NCBI GenBank assembly: GCA_944392105.1
Contig: CALXVM010000006.1
Location: 1-64,000 of the forward strand
Reading direction: 5' to 3'
Source: an uncultured Clostridia bacterium
Lineage (GTDB): Bacteria; Bacillota; Clostridia; TANB77; CAG-508
Length of the DNA stretch: 64,000 nt
Both the position numbers and the translations under genes were made by a program. The notes under the pieces are model-generated. The model saw only the letters and a program-made list of their open reading frames with translations, searched no databases and was not told where the DNA came from. Below, piece by piece: positions 8,947 to 18,800 of the stretch (within the stretch, counting starts at the first letter, position 1; every line of letters starts with the position of its first letter).

Positions 8947-10785
8947 TTAATCTTCTGATAATCTTTGATAAAATACGAAGTTATTATCACTATACAATTC
9001 AACATAGTTATCATCTCTTGATATAAACATATTTAATTTTGAATTCTTTCTTATTAACACATGTGTTATATCATATTTTTCAAACTTATCCTCGTAATAT
9101 GTTCCTATATTTGACGTATTAATATAATCTGAGAAAATGTCTCTTCCTTTATATTCGCCATTTTCTTGTTTTTCTCCGTTAAATTGTGGTGTATATAAAT
9201 CTGCCCTTGAGTCTACAAACACAGGTATTCCTCTAAATAACAAATAGCTTCCATAATTGTACTCATTATAAATTCTCATAGAAGATAAATCAATATTGTT
9301 TATAATATAGTCTGAAGCTTGTACAGGGTATGTGTTTTCATCTACAAACTTATCATCTAACTTTGGCTTTAATATGTTAAAGCTAATTAATATTACTACT
9401 AAAATTGTTATTGCCTTACCATATATTGTATTTATAGACTTAAGGAGTTTTTCTTCTCCTCCAGCATCATATTTATCAAAGAAACTAGCTACAATTCTTG
9501 CAAAAACAATGCCCCCTATAATGTCAAACATTGAGACCTGTCTTCTTGACATAAATGATAAGTATAGAAGTCCACCTAGCATAAACAAGTCACTTAATTT
9601 AATTTTAGTGTCTGTAAAAGTTAATAATGCTAAGACTAAAATTATGCAAATCATCATTTCCATATTATTTATTAATGTAAGTGGCTGATGTTCACTAATA
9701 TTGTCCATTGTATTGCCTTGCATCGTCTTAGAAAGGTATGTATATGGTGTGTCTCCAAGAGGAGTTAAAAGCCCTGTAAAAGCGCAAATAATCATAATTA
9801 GTATAAGCCATTTAACGGCATCTTGTTTTTCTATTATTACTTTATATGGATTATTTCTTCTCTTTTCTGCGTTTTTTTCAGATTTTTCATGTGATTTTTC
9901 TACATCTATTAACTGTTGTTTTACATTTTCTATTTTTTTATCTAGATTTTTTATATTTTTGTTATTTTGTTTTGCTTTTTCTAATCTTTTTAATTTTAAT
10001 TCTTTGTATTTTTTATTAATTTTATATCCTAATTTTGACCTACTAATAAGAGCAATTATATATTGAGCTACATATGGTAAATATAGAACAAAGTAAAAAG
10101 GCCAAACTGCAACATGTAAGTTAGCAATTAATATAGAAATAATTATTAAACCAATAGCATATCGCTTTTTCTTTGAGGATAAAAACTCTTCTATAAATAA
10201 TACTGTTAATGCAAATAATATAAATGTAACAAGCTGAGCCCTTGCAGTAATAAAATTCTTTAACATATACATTATTCCCATTGTAATTAGGAAAGATGCT
10301 ATATTATGCTTGCTTATTTTTACACAAGCCATATATATGACCAAGCCAAGAGTTACGGATAATAACACTGTTAGTATATATACTGCTGTAAATCCACCTA
10401 TTCCAATATTTTCTCCTAATTGGTATACCAAATAAGTGCCTACATCATATAGCCAATGAGGATATGTATATGGTAAGTCCTCATGCCAAGAAAAGTGGTC
10501 TTTCATGTCTATTGTTCCAGTTTCCACAATTTCTTTTCCTATTGCAATTGTATAATATGTATCATTTTGAAAAGTTACTGGTGTTAATGCAATACTAAAT
10601 ATTATTATTGCAAAAATTGCCAATATATTAAACTTTATTTTATTAATCTTTACACTTTTTTCATCTGTTGTACTTTCGTTTTTTGAAATTATAACAGCTT
10701 CTTCTTTTTCTGTAACTTTTCCCTTATCTTGATTTATATTTTCTTTTTTACTTTCTTTTTCATTCTCTTTTCTATTTTCTTCCAT
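8947..10785 (-). CDS. Large polytopic membrane protein, unknown
   Basis: A 612-residue protein with a charged cytoplasmic N-terminus of about 48 residues, then roughly 10-12 transmembrane segments. A strongly charged, probably coiled-coil loop (about residues 250-315, rich in K and E) interrupts the membrane domain. A soluble C-terminal domain contains YNYGSYLLFRGIPVFVDSRA and FEKYDITHVLIRKNSKLN. The first luminal loop with DHFSWHEDLPYTYPHWLYDV is reminiscent of GT-C glycosyltransferase-like proteins, where a first-loop acidic residue is catalytic. I would not claim that activity. It sits just upstream of lspA with a 17-nt gap and is probably co-transcribed with it. Confidence 0.7.
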   Translation of the reverse strand: MEENRKENEKESKKENINQDKGKVTEKEEAVIISKNESTTDEKSVKINKIKFNILAIFAIIIFSIALTPVTFQNDTYYTIAIGKEIVETGTIDMKDHFSWHEDLPYTYPHWLYDVGTYLVYQLGENIGIGGFTAVYILTVLLSVTLGLVIYMACVKISKHNIASFLITMGIMYMLKNFITARAQLVTFILFALTVLFIEEFLSSKKKRYAIGLIIISILIANLHVAVWPFYFVLYLPYVAQYIIALISRSKLGYKINKKYKELKLKRLEKAKQNNKNIKNLDKKIENVKQQLIDVEKSHEKSEKNAEKRRNNPYKVIIEKQDAVKWLILIMIICAFTGLLTPLGDTPYTYLSKTMQGNTMDNISEHQPLTLINNMEMMICIILVLALLTFTDTKIKLSDLFMLGGLLYLSFMSRRQVSMFDIIGGIVFARIVASFFDKYDAGGEEKLLKSINTIYGKAITILVVILISFNILKPKLDDKFVDENTYPVQASDYIINNIDLSSMRIYNEYNYGSYLLFRGIPVFVDSRADLYTPQFNGEKQENGEYKGRDIFSDYINTSNIGTYYEDKFEKYDITHVLIRKNSKLNMFISRDDNYVELYSDNNFVFYQRLSED

Positions 10786-10825
10786 AAACTGCCTTTCCTT
10801 ATTTTTATTTTGCTATATTATATCA

Positions 10826-10855
10826 AAAAAGCACTTGCTAATACAAGTGCTTTTT
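10826..10855 (-). terminator. Terminator after tsf
   Basis: AAAAAGCACTTG and CAAGTGCTTTTT form a perfect 12-bp stem with a 6-nt loop. It is located between the end of tsf and the start of the membrane-protein gene, and a T run follows on the minus strand. Confidence 0.85.
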
Positions 10856-10943
10856 CTAATTTGAATATACTGTAATATCTTATATCCGTAAATATTATAT
10901 ATACTTTTAATATATATTTTTATGTTATTTTATAGTAGTTAAA

Positions 10944-11825
10944 CTATCCATTTATTTGTTTTGCAACTTCTTCTGCAAAGTTTTCTTCTTTTTTAGCTAG
11001 TCCTTCACCTTTTTCAAATCTAGCAAATCTATTTAACTTAGCGCCTTTTGAAGCAACTAATTTTCCTACTGTTGTATCTGGGTCTTTAACAAATTCTTGG
11101 TCTACTAAACAAATTTCTGAATAGAATTTTCCAATTCTTCCTTGAACTATTTTTTCTGCTATAGCTTCTGGTTTTCCTTCATTCATAGCTTGTGCTTTTA
11201 GTATTTCCATTTCTTTGTCTAATCTTTCAGCTGGTACTGATTCTCTATCTAAGAATTCTGGTTTTGCAGCTGCAATTTGCATACAAACGTCTTTAGCTAA
11301 AGTTTCATCTCCACCAGTGATATCTAATAAAACACCAATTTTTCCTTCTCCGTGGATATAGCTTTCTATCATTCCATCTGTTTCAAATCTTTCAAATCTT
11401 CTAATAGACATATTTTCGCCTATTGTAGCTATTTTATTTGTTAATACTTCTTGAACTGTTTTGTCTGGCTCAGCAATAGATGGTTGCGCTAATAATTCTT
11501 CTACGTTTGCTGGATTTTTTTCAGCAACTTGTTTTACAACATCTGCAACAAATTGTTTAAATTCATCGTTTTTAGCAACGAAATCTGTTTCTGCGTTAAC
11601 TTCTACTACTGCTCCTACTTTTTTATCAGCTGTTACATATGCAGCAACTAATCCTTCTGATGCTATTCTATCTGCCTTTTTAGCAGCTTTTGCAATTCCT
11701 CTTTCACGTAATAATTCAATTGCTTTTTCTTCATCTCCGTTTGTTTCTGTTAAAACTTTTTTGCAGTCCATCATACCTGCACCTGTTTTTTCTCTAAGCT
11801 CTTTAACTTGACTTGCTGTTATCAT
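10944..11825 (-). CDS. tsf: Elongation factor Ts
   Basis: Nucleotide exchange factor for EF-Tu. The 293-residue protein begins with the UBA-like module ITASQVKELREKTGAGMMDCKKVL and contains the signature EVNAETDFVAKNDEF at about residues 75-89. Full family length, with a typical lysine- and glutamate-rich C-terminus. It follows rpsB on the same strand, the conserved bacterial order. The 121-nt gap contains an imperfect hairpin that could set the S2 to EF-Ts ratio. The start follows a GGGAGG-type ribosome binding site. Confidence 0.98.
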   Translation of the reverse strand: MITASQVKELREKTGAGMMDCKKVLTETNGDEEKAIELLRERGIAKAAKKADRIASEGLVAAYVTADKKVGAVVEVNAETDFVAKNDEFKQFVADVVKQVAEKNPANVEELLAQPSIAEPDKTVQEVLTNKIATIGENMSIRRFERFETDGMIESYIHGEGKIGVLLDITGGDETLAKDVCMQIAAAKPEFLDRESVPAERLDKEMEILKAQAMNEGKPEAIAEKIVQGRIGKFYSEICLVDQEFVKDPDTTVGKLVASKGAKLNRFARFEKGEGLAKKEENFAEEVAKQING

Positions 11826-11851
11826 ACTTAAACCTCCCTATTATTCATTTT

Positions 11852-11929
11852 AAAAGGCACTCTTAACAAATTATACTCTTTGAAACTATTGTTCCTTAGT
11901 TAGAATTTGTTTTAAGAAATGCCTCCTTT
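11852..11929 (-). promoter_or_regulatory. Intercistronic hairpin between rpsB and tsf
   Basis: AAAAGGCACTCTTAACAAATT (11852-11872) is imperfectly complementary to the AATTTG...CCTCCTTT stretch near 11904-11929, giving a long stem with bulges that closes on about 30 nt. The tsf ribosome binding site lies just outside it. This looks like a partial attenuator or processing hairpin; it is inferred only. Confidence 0.4.
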
Positions 11930-11946
11930 ATTATTTATTTTATAAA

Positions 11947-12738
11947 TTATTTATTGTCTTCAGAATCTTCTTCTGCAACTACAACTTCTTCCATGCTCTC
12001 TGGTTTAGCTTCTTCTGCCATTTGTTCTTGTGCATCTACTTCTTGTTCCATAGATTCACCTTGTTTTCCTTCTATAACTGCATTTGCCATTACGTCCATA
12101 ATTAATTTTACTGCACGAATAGCATCGTCATTTCCTGGAATTGGGTAATCTACGTCTTCTGGATTGCAGTTTGTATCTACTAAACCTATAACAGGTATTC
12201 CTAATTTTCTAGCTTCTAATATAGCTATTCTTTCTTTATTAGGATCTACTACAAACATAACTCCTGGTAGTTCTGTCATTTCTTTAATTCCACCAAGGTT
12301 CTTTTCAAGTTTTTCTAATTCTTTCTTTAAAAGAATTACTTCTTTTTTAGGTAAAACTTCAAAAGTTCCATCTTCTTGCATTTTTTCGATGTCTGTTAAT
12401 CTTTTAACTCTGTTTCTAATAGTTTTGAAGTTTGTTAAAGTTCCTCCTAACCATCTTTGATTAACATAGTACATACTGCATTTTTCTGCAGCTTCTTTTG
12501 CACATTCTTGTGCTTGTTTTTTAGTTCCTACAAAAAGAACTGTTTTTCCTTCTTCTGCTTGATTTTTTAAGAAATCATAAGCTTCATCTAATTTTTTTGA
12601 TGACTTTTGTAAGTCAATAATATGGATACCGTTTCTAGCTTGGAATATATATTCAGCCATTTTAGGGTTCCATCTTCTTGTTTGATGTCCAAAATGAACA
12701 CCAGCTTCTAGTAATTGTTTCATTGCAACTACTGCCAT
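11947..12738 (-). CDS. rpsB: 30S ribosomal protein S2
   Basis: Small-subunit ribosomal protein. Conserved blocks are [44 protein letters not shown], and the near-C-terminal [25 protein letters not shown]. The 263 residues include an acidic tail after about residue 225, longer than in many homologues. The start follows AGGAGG. It is transcribed with tsf from a promoter overlapping the terminator of the giant surface-protein gene. Confidence 0.98.
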   Translation of the reverse strand: MAVVAMKQLLEAGVHFGHQTRRWNPKMAEYIFQARNGIHIIDLQKSSKKLDEAYDFLKNQAEEGKTVLFVGTKKQAQECAKEAAEKCSMYYVNQRWLGGTLTNFKTIRNRVKRLTDIEKMQEDGTFEVLPKKEVILLKKELEKLEKNLGGIKEMTELPGVMFVVDPNKERIAILEARKLGIPVIGLVDTNCNPEDVDYPIPGNDDAIRAVKLIMDVMANAVIEGKQGESMEQEVDAQEQMAEEAKPESMEEVVVAEEDSEDNK

Positions 12739-12854
12739 GTTTTATTCCTCCTTTTAGTTATTTCCTCCATATAGCTTTATGCGCATAAACCAACTTAAGA
12801 TTTCTTAAGCACTATTTTATGCTAACTATATGTGTGTATTTTTCAACGCTTATT

Positions 12855-12884
12855 ATTATAACACAAAAAGTGTTGCAATTGCAA
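12855..12884 (-). promoter_or_regulatory. Putative rpsB-tsf promoter
   Basis: On the minus strand TTGCAA (12884-12879) and a perfect TATAAT (12860-12855) are spaced by 18 bp. The -35 lies inside the terminator stem of the upstream surface-protein gene, so the two elements share sequence. The leader before rpsB is about 110 nt and includes a CTTAAG-ATTT-CTTAAG inverted repeat. Confidence 0.6.
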
Positions 12885-12893
12885 CACTTTTTT
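12865..12893 (-). terminator. Terminator of the giant surface-protein gene
   Basis: A continuous palindrome, AAAAAGTGTTGCAA followed by TTGCAACACTTTTT, lies two nucleotides after the stop codon of the 2300-residue gene, with a T-rich 3' arm. It overlaps the rpsB -35 element. Confidence 0.85.
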
Positions 12894-12895
12894 AA

Positions 12896-15800
12896 CTATT
12901 TCCTAATTTTTAAGTAGCGAATAGCAATAATTATTGCTGAAACTCCTAATATGCTAATTAATACTAATATTATATTAGATAAACCTGTTTGAGGTATTGG
13001 CTTTTTAGTTACAGTATTATCTACAGTATTATTTGTAATAACAGTTGCTGTTTCTTTCTTTATAGTAAATGTAAATGGCTCTGTTGTGTCACTTACTGTT
13101 CCTACTTCATTAACTGTTCTAAATATTATTGTAGTTGTTCCTTCTTCTGTTATTACAACTTTTCCATCTTCCACTTTATGCCATGTTTTTCCTCCGTCAG
13201 TACTATATTCATGCTCTATGTCACTTTCTGTTGGTTCTCCATCTACTTCTATAACTACATCTTCATCTGTAGTATCTCCATTGTCAACATTTGCATCAAT
13301 CGTTGGAGGCTCTGGTTTAGAATTGTCTAAATAAAATGCCTCACTTCTAATTATACTTTCATTTCCAATTTTGTCTTTTGCATAAATCCATAAATATAGT
13401 TTTCCTGTGTCTTTGTCATTTTTTATAGTATCCCCATTTTCAAATTTCTCTACAAATTCGTCTTTTTCTGGTGGTTCTGTTGAGTCTGTCCATATGTACA
13501 TTAAGCTATCTTCGTCTACTCCAGATGGGTCTTCTACTTTAACTTCTGTTTCTTGTTCCTTTTCATATTTTTTATTGCCATTTGGTGTAAATGTTGCTGT
13601 AGGTCCTGTTGTGTCCTTTTCTTTACTTTGAACAACGAAACTTATGCTGGCTGTGTTTCCGGCCTCGTCTTCTGCATTAATTTGATATACACCGCTTTGT
13701 TTAAATGTTATTTTTTCTTCAAATGCCATTTCTTCAGTTGTGCTAGTATCATCTTCAGTGCTATCTGATGTCTCGTCATTTACTGTACTATAAGCATATT
13801 TTCTTCCATCTTTTAATACTTCAATAGAAACTTTACTTGTTTTATCTTTAATTGTTGCTACTATTTCTTCGTATGTCTTGCCTTCTTCTACCCCTTCTAT
13901 AATTGGATTATCATTATCTAAATTAAATCCATTACTTCTTTCTATTTTTACTTCGTTATCCACATTTTTTGCAATTACCCACAAGTACCAAATTCCACTG
14001 TCTGTATCTTTTGTTAAAGTACTATTATTAGTTAATTTCTCTGTAATGTTTTCCTCTGTAATTCCTTCGCTTTCTGTGGTCCATAAGTAATATAAACTTT
14101 CTTCATTTATTCCTATACTACTTCTTACCCTTACTTTCGTAGATTGTTCGTTTTCATATTTTTCATTTCCATCTGGTATAAATTGAATTAATGGAATTCT
14201 TGTTACAACTTCTATTATTTCCATGTCTGTTGTTTTACCTTCTGTGCCAACATTGTTTACTGCTCTTGCTAAGAATTCATAATCTCCAATTTCATCTAAC
14301 ACTAATGTTTCGCCCTTTGCTAAGTCATTCCATGTTTCTCCGTTATCCAAACTATATTGATATTTTGCTATTCCACTTGGGCTTGAGCTTCCACTAATAT
14401 TAACATTTACTAAATCATTTTCTGTGTCTACTTCTTTTTCTACTATTGGAGCTTCTGGAATTTCATTATCTAAATAGAACGCTCCACTTCTTTGTAAAAC
14501 TTGTTTTCCTATATTATCTTCTACATATACCCATAAATACCAAGGTCCACTTTCTGTATTCTTTGTTATAGCATCTCCGCTTTCAAAGTCTTCTGTAATT
14601 TCGCCTTGTCCAACACTTTCTTCTTTTTGGCTCCACAAATATTTTGCTGTTTCTATTTCGTTACTTGTTTCTATCGTTACAGTTGTAGATTGCGATTTTG
14701 CATATGTAAGATTTTCATTAGGTGTAATTGTAACATTTAATGGTGATTTATCTATTGTTACTTCAAATGCTGTGTCTGATACTCTTCCTATTGTTCCCAC
14801 ATTGTTTACAGCTCTTGCTTTTATTTGATATTTACCTGATTTTTCTATTACAACCTTTCCATCTGAGCTAGCATCATTCCAGCTTATGCCATTATCTAAG
14901 CTATATTGATATTTTGCTATTCCACTAGGGCTTGTACTTCCACTTAAAGTAAATTCTAGTGATTCACTTATAACACTTCCTGTAGTTGTAGTAGAGCTTA
15001 TTGTTGGTGCATTTGGTATTTCATTATCTAGTTTAAATCCTTCACTTCTTGCTAATTTATTTGCGCCAGCAGTATCTGTTGCATATACCCATAAGTACCA
15101 TGTTCCGCTTCCTGTATTTTTAGTTATAGTTTGATTATTGCTAAAGCTTTGTGAAAACTCTCCTGTTGTAACTCCATCTTCCTTTTGGCTCCATAAATAC
15201 TTTAATCCATTATCTTCTATACCTACTACTGATTCAACTTTTACTGATGTGCTATGTACTTTAGCCCATGTATCACTTCCATTTGGATTAAATGTAACTG
15301 TAGGTCCTTCTTTGTCTACTGTTACAACATAAGCCTCTTTCGTTATTTCTCCTTCTGTTCCAACATTATTTACTGCTCTTGCTACAATAGAGTACACTCC
15401 AGTTGTATCTAATGTTACAGTCTCTCCTAAGTTTACATCTGTCCAGCTAGTTCCATTGTTTAAGCTATATTGATATTTTGCTATTCCACTTAAACTGCTA
15501 CTTCCACTAATATCAAATGTTACAGCTGTACTACTTTTTCCACCACTTTCTATACTTGCATCAATAGTTGGAGCTGTTGGAATACCATTATCTAAGCAGA
15601 AATTAGCCGTTTTTACTAATGCCATATTTCCTTGTAAGTCTTTAGCATATACCCATAAATACCAGTTATCTCCACTTACTCCATCTATAGATATATTACT
15701 TCCATTTGTAAATGTTTTTGAATCTGGTAAAAATGTTTCTTCTGTTAAAACTTGTACACTTTGAGTCCATTTATATCTTAATGTACTCTCATCTACTCCA

Positions 15801-18800
15801 CGCTCATCTGTTACTGTTACTTTAGTTGTCTGTTCTTTTGCCCATGTATCATTGCCATTTGGCTCAAAAGTTATTGTTGGTGGTGTTGAGTCTATTATAA
15901 AGTTAATAATTGTTGTGTGGTCAAACTCATCTGTTGCCTTAATTGTATATTCTCCATCTTCTGTTATTTCATCTCCTTTATCATATGGAACTGGTTCTCC
16001 ATCTTTTGTAAGCTCTACTTCTACCTCTGTTGCATCTTCGATTTCTGGAGTTGCTTTATCATAAGTTTTACCCTCTTCAACTCCCTTTATAATAGGTGCT
16101 GTTTTATCTATTTTAATTACATATGGTTCTGTCACTTCTCCAGTTCTACCAACATTGTTTACAGCAACTGCATATATTGTATAAATACCATCTTCGTCAA
16201 GTACAAATTCTTCATCTGCCTCCAAGTCTGTCCACGAAACTTGATTATTTAAACTATATTTGTATTTTCTTATTCCACTTGGACTGCTACTTCCTGTAAT
16301 AGTAACTGTAGCATCTTCTCCTATGTATTCACCATTAGGTGCATTACTGTTAATTGTTGGTGCAGGTGGTATAGTATTATCTAAATAGAAACCTTCACTT
16401 CTTGTTATTGACGTATTTCCAAGTTTATCCTTAGCTAAAGCCCATATGTACCAAACACCACTGTCCGTATCTTTTTCTACAGTCTCGCTTTGTCTAAATG
16501 TATCTGTAAATTCTGCTTCTTCTGGTGTTTCTGTCGACTGACTCCACATATATTTAAAGCTACTTTCATCTAATTCACCTGTATGTGTAACTGTAATTGT
16601 ACTTGATTGAGCTTTTTTATACAAAGTGTTACCATTTGGATTAAAGTTAATAACTGGTGCTGCTTTAGTAATTGTTATTACATATTCTCCTGTGCTATCT
16701 CCTTCTGTGTCTAAATTGTTTACTGCTCTTGCTATAATTCTATAAGTTTTTTCTTCTGTAAGTTTAACTTTTTCACCTTCATTTACATCTATCCAATGTG
16801 AACCGCCATCTAAACTATATTGATATTTCTTTATTCCACTTAGAGCTGTACTTCCTCCAATAGAAAATTCTACATCTTTATTTGTTGTACTTCCTGTTGT
16901 TACATCTGAAGTAATTGTTGGTATTGTTGGCTTTTCGTTATCCAAATAGAATGGATTACTCTTTTCTATTGTAATATTTCCTAATTCATCTTTTGCAAGG
17001 ACTACTAAATTATAATCATTTCCTGTTCCTTCATTTATAGTAATTGTTTCTCCACTTGTAAAAGCTGTTGAGCCTGAATTAAATATTCCTTCGTTCAAAT
17101 CCGTTGCATTACGTACCCAAATATATTTTAAAGAGCTTGCATCCACATCACTTGAAGCATCTGTAACAGTTACAACACTACTTTGAGATTTTCTATATGT
17201 TGTATCTCCATTTGGATTAAAGCTAATAACAGGGCCTGTATTATCTATTGTAAAGTGAATTATTGTTTCGTTTCCAAGTTCATCTTCAACTTTTAATGTA
17301 TAATCTCCGTCTTCATTTATTGGATCGCCTTTTCCATCTTTAATTGGATAATCTTCTTCTGGTTCATCGTCTTTTTGTATTGTGGCAACTACTTCTGTGT
17401 CATCTTCTACTGTTGGTGTTGCTTCTTTATATTTTTCTCCTTCTTCCACTCCTCCAACTTTTGGTGGATCTTTATCTATTTTTATAATATATGTTTCACT
17501 TTCTGCTCCTGTCAAACCGACATTACTTACTGCTCTTGCTTTTATTTGGTAAGTTCCACTCTTACTAATTTCTATAGTTCCACTAACATCATTCCATGTA
17601 GTTCCATTATTTAAACTATATTGATACTTAGATATTCCACTTAATGCTGTAGAACCATTAATTGTTATTTGTGCATTGTCCTTTGTATATACATTGTTTT
17701 GAGCATTACTTGTTATTGTTGGAGCTGTTGGTGGTGTGTTATCTAGGTAAAATGCATCTGTTCTTTTATATGTAGTATTTCCTTGTAAGTCTTTTGCTAC
17801 AACCCATAAGTACCAATTGTTTCCTGTATCTGTACTGTTAGATACAACTGAATTATTTGTATACATATTATTAAATTCGCTGTCTATAGGTTGAGATGTA
17901 CTTTGTGTCCATACATATCTTAATGTAGAATTATTTACACCACTTGGATCTGTAACTGTTACCTTTGTTCCTTGAGTTCTTTTATATGTAGTGTCTCCTG
18001 TTGGCTCAAATGTAATTGTAGGGCCAGCATTATCTGAGTCTTTTGTAAACGCCTTTATACAAAGGCTAGGGTTTTCTAAACCACCTATTCCTAGTGTTGT
18101 AATGTCTTGCCATGTACTGTCTGCACCTGTTGAAGAAATAAATCCTTCATTTGCATTAGCTGTTGCTGTATCCCATTGGTTTGATTGTGCAGTAGTTTTA
18201 GCTTCTAATGGTATTTGTGCTTGTGAACCATCTGTTGATTTATATTTTACAATAACTGCAAATTGGCTACTTGTAAGTGTAATTGGATTTGTAATTTTAA
18301 TTGTTCTATATTCTTCTTGTAAAACCAATCCTGTAGCAATTTGTGTTGCTCCTGTTAAACTTAAAGCTCCTGTTGGATTAACATATACATCTACTGTTGT
18401 ATTTCCTATACTGTGAACTCCGACTTCACTTAAGTACTCAGCGCTACTATCTTTTCTAGTAAATACATTTGCAGCATATACTTCTGTAAGTGGTACATCA
18501 TTTCCATTTAATCCAACATGTACATTAGATCCTAAGACATCATATTGATATGCATTTTTATAATCTCTATCAGATACTAAAACTGTACCTGTATTATCTC
18601 TTCCTACCATAACATCTTCATATGATATATAATAATAACCACCATTAAACCCTGTTCCATATGAGTTAAGTACAAGCCAAGCTCCGTCTTTACTTGGTCT
18701 ATGTGCTGCATTAAAATTTTCTTTTGAATAATTGTCGTCCCATCCTACTATTGTAATTAAGTGGTCTGGAGTAATTGATGGGTCATCACAGTAATATGCT

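Noticed and set aside
13075-18030. CRISPR-like array
   Set aside because: The repeats are long, divergent, in one open frame and encode Ig-like modules. No short identical direct repeats with unique spacers occur in the window.
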